Assembly (NCBI GenBank): GCA_002633005.1
Contig: NMRA01000425.1
Coordinates: 336,333 to 400,332 of the forward strand
Direction of reading: 5' to 3'
DNA length: 64,000 nucleotides
From: Phoronis australis
Lineage: Eukaryota; Phoronida; Phoronidae
Part shown: in pieces, positions 1-11,400 of the stretch
Layout of the letters: each line of letters opens with the position of its first letter
How positions within the stretch are numbered: the stretch's first letter is position 1
Made by a program: the position numbers and the translations under genes
Notes under the pieces: model-generated
What the model was told of the DNA's origin: nothing
Seen by the model: the letters and a program-made list of their open reading frames with translations, nothing else
Databases searched by the model: none

Positions 1-2690
1 GCTAATTGCAGAGACACAGAATATGTGAGTGGCCATAAATTACCTTCCTAGCCCAATTAAGCAGGTCGTCAACCCTGGCCAGGGCATACTCTGCCTTGTT
101 GTTAGGAGCTTGAAAAGGAGAGTAAGGCTTTTTATCAGCAACAGCTGTCTCTGTGCTTTGACATCGCTTTGGTATTACGCTGGAAGAAACAGTGCAATAA
201 ATTTGAGCTTGTTGATGGAAAAGTACATTTCTATCAATCAATCAACAATTTATCACCTGACAAAAAGTCGGGCTCAGGTACTTCAACATTTCTTGCAATA
301 CAAAACGAAGAGAACTGTTTTATACAGAGGATAACACTTTCACCACCATGTTCCTTAAGGTGATTTAAAAAGAATGCAAAGTTGGTTGCCATGTTTGTTA
401 TCACAAAAACGCACCACGTTTGTAATCACATGCTTACAACCGTTTCATCTACGACTGGGAGTACAACCTTTGATAAAATGGGCCCTTGGGGCAAGGATCT
501 AATCCTCTCAACTTAAGCAGTCACACTGCATGATCACAGTACAAATTTGCAAGTTTACTAGAGGCGAGCTATGCAATTGGTCAATGTTCGGGTCGAGTTT
601 CGAGTACTGAGAACAGACCCAGGCTCTAGCGACAAGAGAATTTTTCATGTGGTATACTTATAAAAACAACAATGTATACATTACTCACTACTACTGGATT
701 TTTCAGTACCAAAGTTTCATTTTACAAAACAACACAGCTCTCTACTGTATTGCACTTCCTGAATGGGAGCTTAAGAGCAAAACAATAACAGCAAGAAAAT
801 GGATGACAACTCTTGGACAATTCAGGGATATCATCAGCGGAGGTGCTTTTGTATTTCATATGCTATGTTGGACTACTGTCGGCTTGTAAACATACCGTGA
901 CATCACAGATAATAAAAAACAGTACTCATCACTACAGTACACCAGAATTGAAGAAACGCGTTACTGTAACCTGATTTTAGTGCAAGTATGACATGGCAGC
1001 CATCATACAAAAAAGCAATTGAAAGTGGGCCTAAAAATGCATTGAATTAATAAGGTTAGCGAATTTTGGCTCATTCACTAGATATCTGTGATGTCACCCG
1101 ATATGCCCGAGCCAAAAACGCCAAAAAACAAATTTTAAAAAAAAAAGCAGTGCTGTAGATGAAATCAGCCCCAATAGACCTTACGCCAGCAGAAGATAGC
1201 TCCGCCTATGATGTCACATGATGCGGAAGTCTGACATCAGAAAATGGCTTCGTCAAGCAAGACCGGTGTGCTAACTGATATTCACGCAGACTTTGGCGAA
1301 CATTATCTTCCCTATGAATCTCGCCATGACAAAAAAGGCAAGAGCCTTCAGAAAAGGTTCCTATGGGAACAGGGTGAAGATTTACATCGCCCGTGGATGT
1401 TTCAGAAGTCAACGCAAATCCGACGAGCCTCATAGCCGGAGCTGACATCAGCGTCGACAAAAACTGTACGAATGCGGTTAAAAATAATAATAAAAATTCT
1501 TAATGAATAACAATTCTTCCCTCAAAGCTGGGGACTGTAACAGTTTGGCTGAGAATTTCGTGTCTGATGGTTGAGCCGGTGCCGTGACAGACACTTGTAA
1601 CAAGTCGAAATTCGGAGTAACTGTAACCAGTCAAATTAACATTTCAAATGTAGTGATTTTGATGAAGCAACACCAGCCTAACCTGGTCAGTACTTGTCAT
1701 GTGGTGACCGTGATTATGACCTCTGAAATCAGACTAAACAAAGCCCACTTGCCGACTGCGGAATGTTGCCAATCTGTTGTTTTATATCTGAGTTATATAC
1801 TACGTACATGTCAACCACTAATACGGGCACTGCATACTTACTCAGTACGTGCTTGCCGTTTCTGTAGTGCCACGGCGTAGCGCCAAAATGCTACATATTT
1901 TCGGTAATTAATGTGCATTTTTCTCTGATGTTCATAATAAAGTTTTCAATCCTTCGCTTTGGCTTTTACTGGCAATCTTTGTCGAGATAATAACATATCA
2001 CGAGCCTTGCTCGACAGGGCCAAGACTGAAGAGTTACGAAAGAATAGGAATAAGCCTATAACAACACTCACAGTCAGTACAGAATATGTAGATGTAAGAG
2101 CCTCTAATAGGTAAGTTGGTAGGCATGCAATGCATTTCGACTCTTGATTGACTATATTTTAACTTGTTTCTGTCAGTGCTATGGAAATGGTTGTCATGTA
2201 TGGTTATAATTAACCAGAAAGTGATCGCAGAGGCGGCGGGTCACACACTGAACAAAGACTGTAATCCAGAACCAAAAATCCAATATTGGGAAGAAATATT
2301 AAGAAAGTGCATACTTTAGAACATACTTGCGTTAAAGCTTTCGAGTGGTCAAACAATGTTGACAGGTTAGGCTGCTCGTGCGGGAATACACACGGTTTAA
2401 TTAATCCACCGTTTGCTCATTACAATGTCACTTATAGGCTTAGGAAAAGGCCAAAAATTGACAGGACTTTCATCTCTGTCTGAATTACACACACCACAAC
2501 ACCACCTCTTGGCCATTTATAATGCACATTGTAGTTGAACGTGTTTTTTCATACAGCCGCTAACGTTTGTCAGACAAGATGACAACTTGAACTGCAGTCT
2601 GGAGGAGTGTCCGGAATGCAGCATTCTGATTGGTCAGTCACACTTGTCATTCATTTTCTGGCGTAAGGTCAATTCCATCACAACACAATA
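1..2690. other. No recognised gene
   Basis: AT-rich non-coding DNA. A 63-residue plus-strand frame at 1244-1435 (MASSSKTGVLTDIHADFGEH start) is the only mildly protein-like stretch, and I do not recognise it. Confidence 0.5.
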
Positions 2691-3722
2691 AACAAGAGCA
2701 ACACAAAGCATTGAAATGTGTCCACGAATGCCCTGTAAATGGTGTGTTTCTTGTTAAACTTAATAAAGATCCTGCAGTCAGTTTAAGAGATACAGCTATG
2801 GCCGCAAAACAAACTGCTACTAGGAGGTGCCACAGAAGTCAAAGTCACCAGAAAATTATCATCAACTGTCCTCTTCACACTAGGGACTCCGACATATATG
2901 CCAATTTTTCAAAATCATCCTTAGAGTGGTTAGGTTGATAGAGGGGTGGAGGCCAAAAGCAGACTATAAAACAATAAAAATGGCCACTAGATGGCGCAAA
3001 ATAGTCAAATCCATCCCAAAACGGGAACATGTCATCGTTTCCTTAACAGAAAGCTATTTCCAAAATTTCATAAAACCTATCAAAGAACTTCAGAGAAACA
3101 GAAAAACGGAAAAAAATGAAATTGCCACAAGGGGGCACAGCATTCGTCAGATCCATTCATCGTGCATTGTCAACTTCATATAAACACACTTGCTAAATTT
3201 AATAAAGATCCTGCAATGGGTTTAGCACATACAGCTATGGGCGCAGAAAAAAAATCTGCCACTAGGAGGCGCCACAGAAGTCAAAGTCGTCAGAAAATCA
3301 TCATCAGCTGTCCTCTTCACACTAAGAACATATATGCCAATTTTCACAATCATCCTTACTTAGAGTGGTTTGGTTGATAGAAGGGTGGATGCCGAAACAG
3401 CAACAATGACCACTAGGTGATGCAATATACCTCAAATCCGTCCGAAAACAGGATGACAGCTTTGCCTATGTGCCAAATTTCATGAAAATCCATTGAGGAC
3501 CTTTGAAGAGGTAAACGTAAAAACTTAAATTGCCACTAGGGAGCACAGTGGTAATCGGATCCGTCCGAAAATCGTCGTCATCTGTCATCACCCTAGTAGG
3601 AACACACCTACCAAATCTCATCAAGATCGTGTAAGGGGTTTAGGAGATACAGCTGCGAACATCGAATGCCTGACGCCCAGACAGAGATAATGACAATATC
3701 CACCCACATATAAATAAATAAG
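2691..3722 (+). mobile_element. Pearl/Helentron-like non-autonomous element, copy A
   Basis: It begins AACAAGAGCAAC and ends in a CCCACATATAAAT tail. The interior holds about two ~440 bp units (markers GAGATACAGC, GGCGCCACAG, CCAAATTTCATGAAAATC). The layout of core repeats, then a (here short) tetranucleotide zone, then an AT-rich palindromic tail resembles pearl-type Helitron relatives of molluscs. Assignment is by layout only. Confidence 0.6.
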
Positions 3723-5179
3723 ACACATGGCAGTTGAACATCATGCTCTGTTGCTGACACTTGTTTTCCTGAAAAACGTGTTTTGCTTTTAAATTAAGAG
3801 AACTACGCTAACATCTGTAACACAGCATGCCCCACCGAGTCCATGCCTGTATACTGTGTTCACAGTCCAGGCTGAATTTTATTGGATGTGTAAGACATGT
3901 TTTGTTAGTCCGGCACACTCTTGGCAGTCGGTGAGCTGTGTTTGCGAATTAACAGGGCCCATGACTGAGCTGAGTTTACATGTACAAGTGAAGGAACAAA
4001 ATTTATGAATTGCGGCAGCTGAGTTGTTTGGTTAGCCTGTAACTGACCCCATACCTTAATCCATTAGAATCTTGTGTTTTCTGATGGAATAAATGTGAAG
4101 ACGGAATGGTCAGTGTACCAAGATGCCTCTTAAGAGCGTCTCGGAAGATGGCCTGTCTGAGAACTGAAAGAGAAAATAGCCTTAGTCAATCAGTAATATT
4201 AAATCATTATTGCATGTTCTATTCAATAAAAGACTCAACACAAAGAATAGTGTCAACTCGCCAAATTTGACCTGGCAGAATTCCCCCAGTTGCGACAGTT
4301 TATTTGTCATTGGTTGGAAATAGTGGTCCCTGATTAAGGGATCCAGTCAATGACTGAACAACAAGATGGTTGATGAGTGAATGAAACTTGTGAACTCTAA
4401 ATCAGAAACCAGTGACTATATCTGACCAGTGTGCCATTCATTTCATTGCCTAGGTCCGATTTGGTGGTCTGTAGGAAATTACATCGCCACATCAGTACCA
4501 CATAAAGGTAATCATCTCAAAATATAGCCAATAAGATAGAATGAAACATGCATACATACACACTGAGATAAATTTAACATGGAGACAATTCAGCCAATAT
4601 AATTTGAAAATGGCCATTAAAATGTGCCGCAGTTCATTTAGTGCCATTTTGAGGAAGTTGCACGAAATCAACCCTGTTGACGAACAAACAGTCCAAGGGC
4701 AAGGGACACAAGTCATATAAATTCCACCCAATATCTTCCCACGCTACATTTTGCAAGTGCAGTGTCACGCACTTCGCTAAATCTTGCGCTTGTCCTTGCC
4801 TATCTCAGTGACTTCAACTGTGGTTAATGCGCGCGGCGAACAGGTTAACGGCAACCAAAAAGTGGAGTTGGAATTCTTCGCCACAGTCGTCTTACTTCCC
4901 GTAGACGTGTGATAATTTTAAGTGTAAAATGTGTGTTTGACGAGGTGAAAACATCTTATTCGGTGAACATATTTGACCCATTCAAAATACGTAAGACGAA
5001 ATTAGGAAGAGTCTTCGAGACCAATACCATGGCCATGGACATGGGGAGACGGAGTGATGTATTTGGCACAGCTCAGATATAGCGGCACCTGAATAAGAGA
5101 ACCAAGACAATCAATGAGACGGTTCTTGAGTGGGTGGAACTAGTTGTCGAAATCAGTGAGCCGTTCATGCCTTGGTCGG
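3723..5179. other. No recognised feature
   Basis: No convincing coding region, RNA or repeat family found. Confidence 0.5.
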
Positions 5180-5494
5180 CTTGGTCAGTCCACAGGCGTC
5201 CTCAGCTGATCGTCCCCAATACACTACATATAATACTACAAGGTATGACACTCTCGACCAGAAATTCCACGGGTGCTTCACTTCAGCCGTCCATATCAAA
5301 CACAAAACTCAATAAATTTACACAAAACAGGGGTCCAACAAACCAGGAGAAATTGCTCTTTCTTATAATACCATTCACGGTGTCCTGCTCCAGCAAGTTC
5401 GCAAAAAATTCGCAGTCAAAGCTCAAAAATATTCCCAAAAAGCCCAAACACACTTTGCATTTTATATATGAGCCTCTGTTAGCCACTCACTAAC

Positions 5495-5845
5495 GGGCAA
5501 TTGCCTATTAGCTGAATGGTTAGCACACTTGCCGGTTTTATGGGGGTCGCTGGTTCGATTCCCGAGTCGGGTGATCTCGGCTATTACTACAAATGGCGTA
5601 GTCGGCAAACGGATGATCTACCGATGAAGCACTGCCAACTAGTACCCGTGGACCTCGGGGCGGCGCGCATGGAAGGTTGCAGGAATCAAGGACCTGTGTA
5701 TGAGAGACTACCTTGTGTTCACCTGTGATTTGTGGTGGTAAAAGTACCAAGGGACGTTGATGACCTACGTATGGGGTACATCCTGGCGTTCACCTTCCTG
5801 GTGACGTGCCCGTTCCATAGGAAAGGGGGGAATGTTGTAGACGTG
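5495..5845 (+). repeat. tRNA-headed SINE-like repeat
   Basis: A tRNA-like head carries an A-box-like TTAGCTGAATGGTTAGC and a B box GGTTCGATTCC (about 5553), followed by about 250 bases of unrelated body. The surrounding start (5466 onward) recurs at 5860. Confidence 0.6.
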
Positions 5846-5859
5846 CTTCTGGTGAATCA

Positions 5860-5983
5860 TATATGAGCCTCTGTTAGCCACTCGCTGATGGGCAATTGCC
5901 TATTAGCTAAATGGTTAGCACGCTTGCCGGGTTTTATGGGGGTTGCTGGTTCGATTCCCGAGTCGGGTGATCTCGGCTATTAC
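5860..5983 (+). repeat. Second copy of the tRNA-headed repeat (head only)
   Basis: It is nearly identical to 5466-5590, including TTAGCTAAATGGTTAGC and GGTTCGATTCCCGAG. It stops after CTATTACTACAA. Confidence 0.65.
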
Positions 5984-7296
5984 TACAATATGGACGGCGG
6001 AATTGAAGCACCCGTGGAATTTCTAGTCCCGAGTGTCATAACTTGTAGTATTATATGTATTGGGTAATTGTTTACAATATGACGACAATAAGTTGCACAT
6101 ATGATTTTGGTATCGTTAGATTCCTCATGTTGTCACCTTTCCAAAAAATATATGAATTGATACCCTACCGCGTTTCCTTCATATTTTATCGTCGAATTTC
6201 AGTTAGCACTATTTCCTGGTGGACACCGCCATGTTAGTTCAACTCAAGATAAAAGCGACACCTATTGTTATTGAATGAAACAGCATCATTGATTCTGAAT
6301 GGTGGTTGCCCGCGCGAAATTCCCGCTAAAGTTTTCCTGACATAATATGGTGCATGCACAAGTAGAAGCATTTTACCTTTTCCATTTTTTTAGAATTGTG
6401 ACCATTCAGTGACCATTTTTCCATGAAACTGTCTGAAGTGATACTTTTTTCACAAATCTGGACCTCAAAAACAACCTCCGCTTTTTGGCAGATTCTTGCT
6501 AGCAGATGTGTATATCAGGGTCACAGGATCGAATTCGAACCCTTGGTTACGTAACTCGGGCAGTGGATTGACGGGTCTCGGTCAATTTGAACTTATGAAA
6601 AGCGATGATCTGCAAGTCGGTAGATTAGTTCAGTTTTTGACCGCCAGGTGACTCCTTATCCATTCAAAATGGCGGTATTACTACAGAGTACCAGGAAATA
6701 GTGCGAGCAGAAATTTCACGATAAAAAACTAAGGGAACAGGGTAGGACAAATTTCTACGTATATTTGGAAAGATAACATTGCGAGGAATCGAACAATACC
6801 AAAATCATATGTCTAAGTCTTTGTCGTCGTATTGTAAACAATTACCATGTATTGTATTGGGAACGCGATCAGAAGCTGAGGACGCCTGTGGGTCGGTCGG
6901 TAGCGATACTATCCGATAGCGATGATGGCGACGGAGATTTTCTGTTACGTGAGTTAAAACAAGGGTACTGAGAGCGGGATTCCATTTTCGATCTGGTTTG
7001 TAAAATCTATACAATAGAGTTGAACAGGGTTAACAGTTCATAAACTCTCATTGTGACAGGTAAATGAATAAATACACACGAAAACTCGCAGAAAGCTAAT
7101 CGACACAAACCTGATAGAGACGCCATCTTGATAACCGACTACTTCGCCCCCTTGAGGTTATTTTGTGTTGTACAGTTTAGACATGTCGGAAACGAGGCGA
7201 ACACCAGTACCAGTCCCGGATACTGGTGTAAAAGGTTCTTGTGTCTTTTAGCTCCTTATTTACGAGAAAACGGTTTTCCAGTAGGAAATTTCTGGG

Positions 7297-7333
7297 AGTA
7301 TGATATATATATATACATATACATATATATATT
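7297..7333. repeat. AT dinucleotide tract
   Basis: (TA)n with ATACATAT interruptions. Confidence 0.85.
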
Positions 7334-7417
7334 TGTCTTACAGTAAAACGCCATGATGGTTAAATTTTATTTCCTCTTGTTCTACCACGACTAAGCCTTC
7401 GCGCTATTTGAAGCCAG

Positions 7418-10338
7418 TTAGACCGGCAGCTCAGAGCACTTAGCATAGATGAACGAGGTACCAACATCTGACCACGGGAGTATTTAAAGTCCACCTCAGT
7501 ATGTACAGAAATGGACGTCTGCCGTTGTCTGCACTCTGGGTGTGACCCCTGGGGGCCTTACAAAGAGCCCAAAAAATGAGCTAAACTAGATATTCGAGGT
7601 ACCAACCATGAAACTGATTTAAAATGAACAATAGTACCACACTGAACACCGAATGACCTATGACAGACAAATTGCACTCTGGAATAGGTCCGGCAGAAAC
7701 CAAAAAAGGACCCCCCCAAAAATGAGCTAGCACATACATTCGAGGTACCACACAAAACCAATTCCATGTGATTCAATACATGTCACAGCTCACTAAAACC
7801 CGATGACAGACAAAATACACTCTGGCCGTCGGTGCCCGGCAGAAACTCCCAAAAATCTCAACCACGGTATGCCATCAAAAATTTGAGCTAGACTAGATTT
7901 TCGAGGTACCGGCCAAAACTGATTTAAAATGAACAATAGTACCGCACTGAACACCAAATGACCCATGACAGACAAATTGCACTCTGGAATCGGTCCGGCA
8001 GAAACCAAAAAAGGACCCCCCAAAAATGAGCTAGCACATATACATTCGAGGTACCACACAAAAACAATTCCATGTGATTCAATACATGTCACAGATCACT
8101 AAAACCCCTATGACAGACAAAATACACTCTGGGTTGTGCCCGGCAGAAACCCCCAAAAATCTCAAGGGTATGCCATCAAAATTTGATCTAGACTAGATTT
8201 GCGAGGTACCGGCCAAAACTGATTTAAAACGAACAATAGTACCGCACTGAACTCCAAATGACCCATGACAGACAAATTGCACACTGGAATCGGTCCAGCA
8301 GAAACCAAAAAAGGACACACCCCCAAAAAATGAGCTAGCACATACATTTCAGGTACCACACAAAACCAATTCCATAAGGTTCAACACATGTCACAGGTCA
8401 CTAAATGCCCTATGACAGACAAAATATACTCTGGATTGTGCCTGGAAGAAACCCTCAAAAATCTCAACCACAATATATGCTATCAAAACTTTGAGGTACA
8501 TTAGATACCTGAGGTACCGGCTAAAACTGACTTAAAACCAATAATCCACCAGATGACCNGCGCGCATGAAATCTCACCACCATTTACTGATTTTTGACGT
8601 GAAACTGGGCATTTTGGTTTAACACCATGAAAACATTTGAAATTATTTTCGTTGCTTTTATGAACTATATTTTATCAATTACAGTTATTACCTTGTTCAT
8701 TTTTCCGGTCATCTCTATTAATTTCAGATATCGGCCCGTCATTGACATCTTTGAATCCTCCCTTCATTAAATAGGAGGCATATGTCTTCTAATTTTCTTC
8801 CGTCTGGGACATCTACGCTTATTAACTCTGAGAAGAAGCTGATAAGTGTCCCAGATGAGTCTTTCATCAGGATTTCCAGAGGCCTCACATTTCCTTTCCT
8901 AAACAGTGCTGCTGTGACGCCACACCCTGTCATTGTATGCAATTTTCAGGCAATGCTGCAGCGAGACCCCTTGTTACCGAAACGCATCGTTGTTTATATA
9001 TGTATTTAAATAGCATTGGGACTCCACCGCGTGGTTAGGGGGGATTTGTATTTTATCACGGAAGACATGTCGGCCATCGACAAATGACTCGGCGAAACTA
9101 AAACATTGCAAACACTATACACTACACTGAATTTCGACATAATGTAAAAATTTCTTCAAAAAGTTACCACTAGACATCTTGACACCCGTCTGCTTTTCGC
9201 TTTTAGTGATCATGAGAGTAAACACAGGCTTTAGTGAAAGAAAGTTCTTTATAATTAATTTTTGTTTCCTGCGGTCCCGCTTTTTGCAGTTAACTTAATA
9301 AATACACCACTTTTGTCACCAATTGTGTACTTCGATTTTCGTGGTGCAATTTTTAACATCTTGTTGTCCAGTTGTTTGGATTTTCCACCCGAGTACTTGA
9401 ACTAGCAGGGGAAAGCTGCATGGACGATTGTACCTCCATTTTTAAGGTCCTTTCTGGGTTTTTTGCCCACTACTTCCGAGTAAAATTTGTCTTTCACGGG
9501 TCATTGGGTGTTCAGTGCAGCACGATTGTTGGTTTTAAATCAGTTTAAGCCGATACCTTGAAAATCTAACTGTCTCAAAAATGGCAAACCGTGGTTGAGA
9601 TTTTTGACGGTTTCTGCCAGGCTCAATCCAGAGTGTATTTTGTCTGCCGGTCATAGGGGTTTTAGTGATCTGTGACATGTATTGAATCATATGGAATTGG
9701 TTTTGTGTGGTACCTCGAATGTTGTGCTAGCTTATTTTTGGGGGGTTCTTTTTTGGTTTCTGCCGGACCCATTCCAGAGTGCAATTTGTCTGTCATGAGT
9801 CATTTGGTGTTCAGTGCGGTACTATTGTTCGTTTTAAATCAGTTTTGGCCGGTACATCGAAAATCTAGTCTAGCTCAAATTTTTGATGGCATACCGTGGT
9901 TGAGATTTTTGGGGATTTCTGCCGGGCACAATACAGAGTGTAATTTGTCTGTCATAGGGCATTTAGTGATCTGTGACATGTACTGAATCATACGGAATTG
10001 GTTTTGTGTGGTACCTCGAATGTATGTGCTAGCTCATTTTTTGGGGGTCCTTTTTCGGTTTCTGCCGGACCTATTCCAGAGTGCAATTTGTCTGTCATGG
10101 GTCATTCGGTGTTCAGTGCGGTACTATTGTTCGTTTTAAATCAGTTTTGGTTGGTACCTCGAATATCTAGTCTAGCTCCTTTTTTGGGCTCTTAGTGAGG
10201 CCCCCAGGGGTCACACCCAGAGTGCAGACAACGGCAGACGTCCATTTCTGTACATACTGAGGTGGACCTTAAATGCTCCCGTGGTCAGATGTTGGTACCT
10301 CGTTCATCTATGCTAAGTGCTCTGGGCTGCCGGTCTAA
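7418..10338. mobile_element. Foldback transposon 1 with tandem-repeat terminal inverted repeats
   Basis: The outer 150 bases of 7418-8565 and about 9480-10338 are near-perfect reverse complements: TTAGACCGGCAG at 7418 and CTGCCGGTCTAA ending at 10338. Each arm is made of ~300 bp units: CGAGGTACC-containing starts at about 7577, 7886, 8184 and 8492 in the left arm, with the same units reversed in the right arm. The core (about 8570-9480) holds a minus-strand fragment of a nuclease-like transposon protein. A TA dinucleotide flanks GACCGG on both sides and may be the target duplication. Short open frames in the arms are repeat translations, not genes. An N at 8559 marks uncertain sequence at the left arm's inner end. 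Confidence 0.85.
8739..8942 (-). pseudogene. Relic of TGCDTTSA-type transposon protein in foldback element 1
   Basis: About 67 residues read HTMTGCGVTAALFRKGNVRP, then a helix, then KLEDICLLFNEG. This matches the common animal transposon-protein pattern of TGCDTTSA, a GKGK-Pro segment and a downstream LExFxC motif (recalled from family knowledge). There is no in-frame ATG at the start (TTG only) and an upstream stop, and the rest of the protein is missing. I read it as a truncated, inactive fragment. The family's DTD motif recalls XPG/PIN nucleases, but no activity is established. Confidence 0.65.
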
Positions 10339-11109
10339 GTGACAAGCACCATGTATTTTTATAAATTCTCCCTTTGCCAGCTAAATTCATATATTATTAC
10401 ATTTTCGCATGATATTTTTTCTGGTACCTTATGTTCAAAGTTTCAACTTGAAATTTGTTCAGTCTTATTCGGGACTCATCAGTTTGCGGTCTACTTTATT
10501 CCTTCATTTATGTTGTCAACTAAACTCCGGAGACGGAACTGCGCACATATATCCCGGCTCTGAACTTGACAAAGCGCCAAACTGGTCATATCAGGGTAAA
10601 TCTTGTCGGTTTCCTCGTCAATAGAACCTCAGTGAACACCATTTCACATAACTGCATTAGGTTTAATCGAAAACATAGTGCTTGCCAAACAAAAGTGGGA
10701 TTTTTAAGTTACCTAGACAACATGGAAGACAGACTCGCCATTTGTCGAATTCGCAATTTTAGATCGTTGGCTAACCACAATACTCTGACGAGTGTTCTCG
10801 AACCGCTGACAGTTTCGATTTCCTTGTTGGTATCGGGAATAGAACCCTACCACGGTAAGGAATGTTATGAGTTTGATTTATTGAGACCAAAAATGCCTAA
10901 TTAATTGATATTTTCCAAAAGATACCAAATCCAAATTTGAACACAAGGTTTTGCTCACCAATTTGTTCAGCCAATTCATTTTAAGAACATGCAATTTCAA
11001 GAAAAAACACACAAAGTTAGGCGAAAAGGCATAATTGGAAACCGTTTCCAGGCTGTTTTTACAAGTATCACCTGTTGGTCGATCTAATCGACGGGTTGGG
11101 CGGGGACGG
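10339..11109. other. No recognised gene
   Basis: A 112-residue plus-strand frame (10566-10904) is open but has no family resemblance I can see. Confidence 0.45.
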
Positions 11110-11400
11110 TCATCATGAGATATTAGGCTTAATTGTTAGAGTTGGGATCAGCATTAGAGTGAGGCTTAGTGTAAGCTAGGGTGAGGGTTAGGGTTAGACT
11201 TAGGCTTAGGCTTAGTATTAGGGTCAGGGTCAGGGTTAAAGGTTAAAGTTAGGGTTAGGAGTTAGTGGTAATTAAGGTTTAGTTTTACGGCTGAGGTAAG
11301 GTTAGGGTTCGGGCTATCGTTAGGATTGGGGTTCCGGGTTTGGGTTAGGGATTCGGATTAGAATTAGGGTTAGGGTTATCGTATAAAGTTAGGGAATTTT
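11110..11400 (+). repeat. Degenerate TTAGGG-like tract
   Basis: About 290 bases rich in TTAGGG, TTAGGC and GGTCAGGG variants. The animal telomere repeat is TTAGGG, so this may be old interstitial telomeric sequence or just a G-rich simple repeat. Confidence 0.6.

Larger units (their letters stand above)
5180..6900. repeat. Nested inverted-repeat region (degenerate foldback DNA)
   Basis: 5215-5299 is the reverse complement of 5984-6062 (ATATGGACGGC, CACCCGTGGAATTTCT). 6060-6236 is the reverse complement of 6668-6860 (ACCAAAATCATATG, CAGGAAATAGTGC). The outer block 5185-5215 matches 6850-6895 reversed (ACAGGCGTCCTCAGC). tRNA-headed repeats lie inside. I read this as stacked, decayed inverted-repeat elements. 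Confidence 0.65.

Noticed and set aside
1206-1460. Overlapping open frames on both strands
   Set aside because: Unrecognised, with no supporting splice or polyadenylation structure. Recorded only as a note for that region.
5515-5580. Functional tRNA gene
   Set aside because: The head recurs at 5880 and continues into a repeat body, and the cloverleaf is poor.
7558-8359. Three minus-strand open frames with similar Cys/Phe-rich translations
   Set aside because: They are translations of the ~300 bp arm units of foldback element 1. The plus-strand frames at 9672-10195 are the same units inverted.
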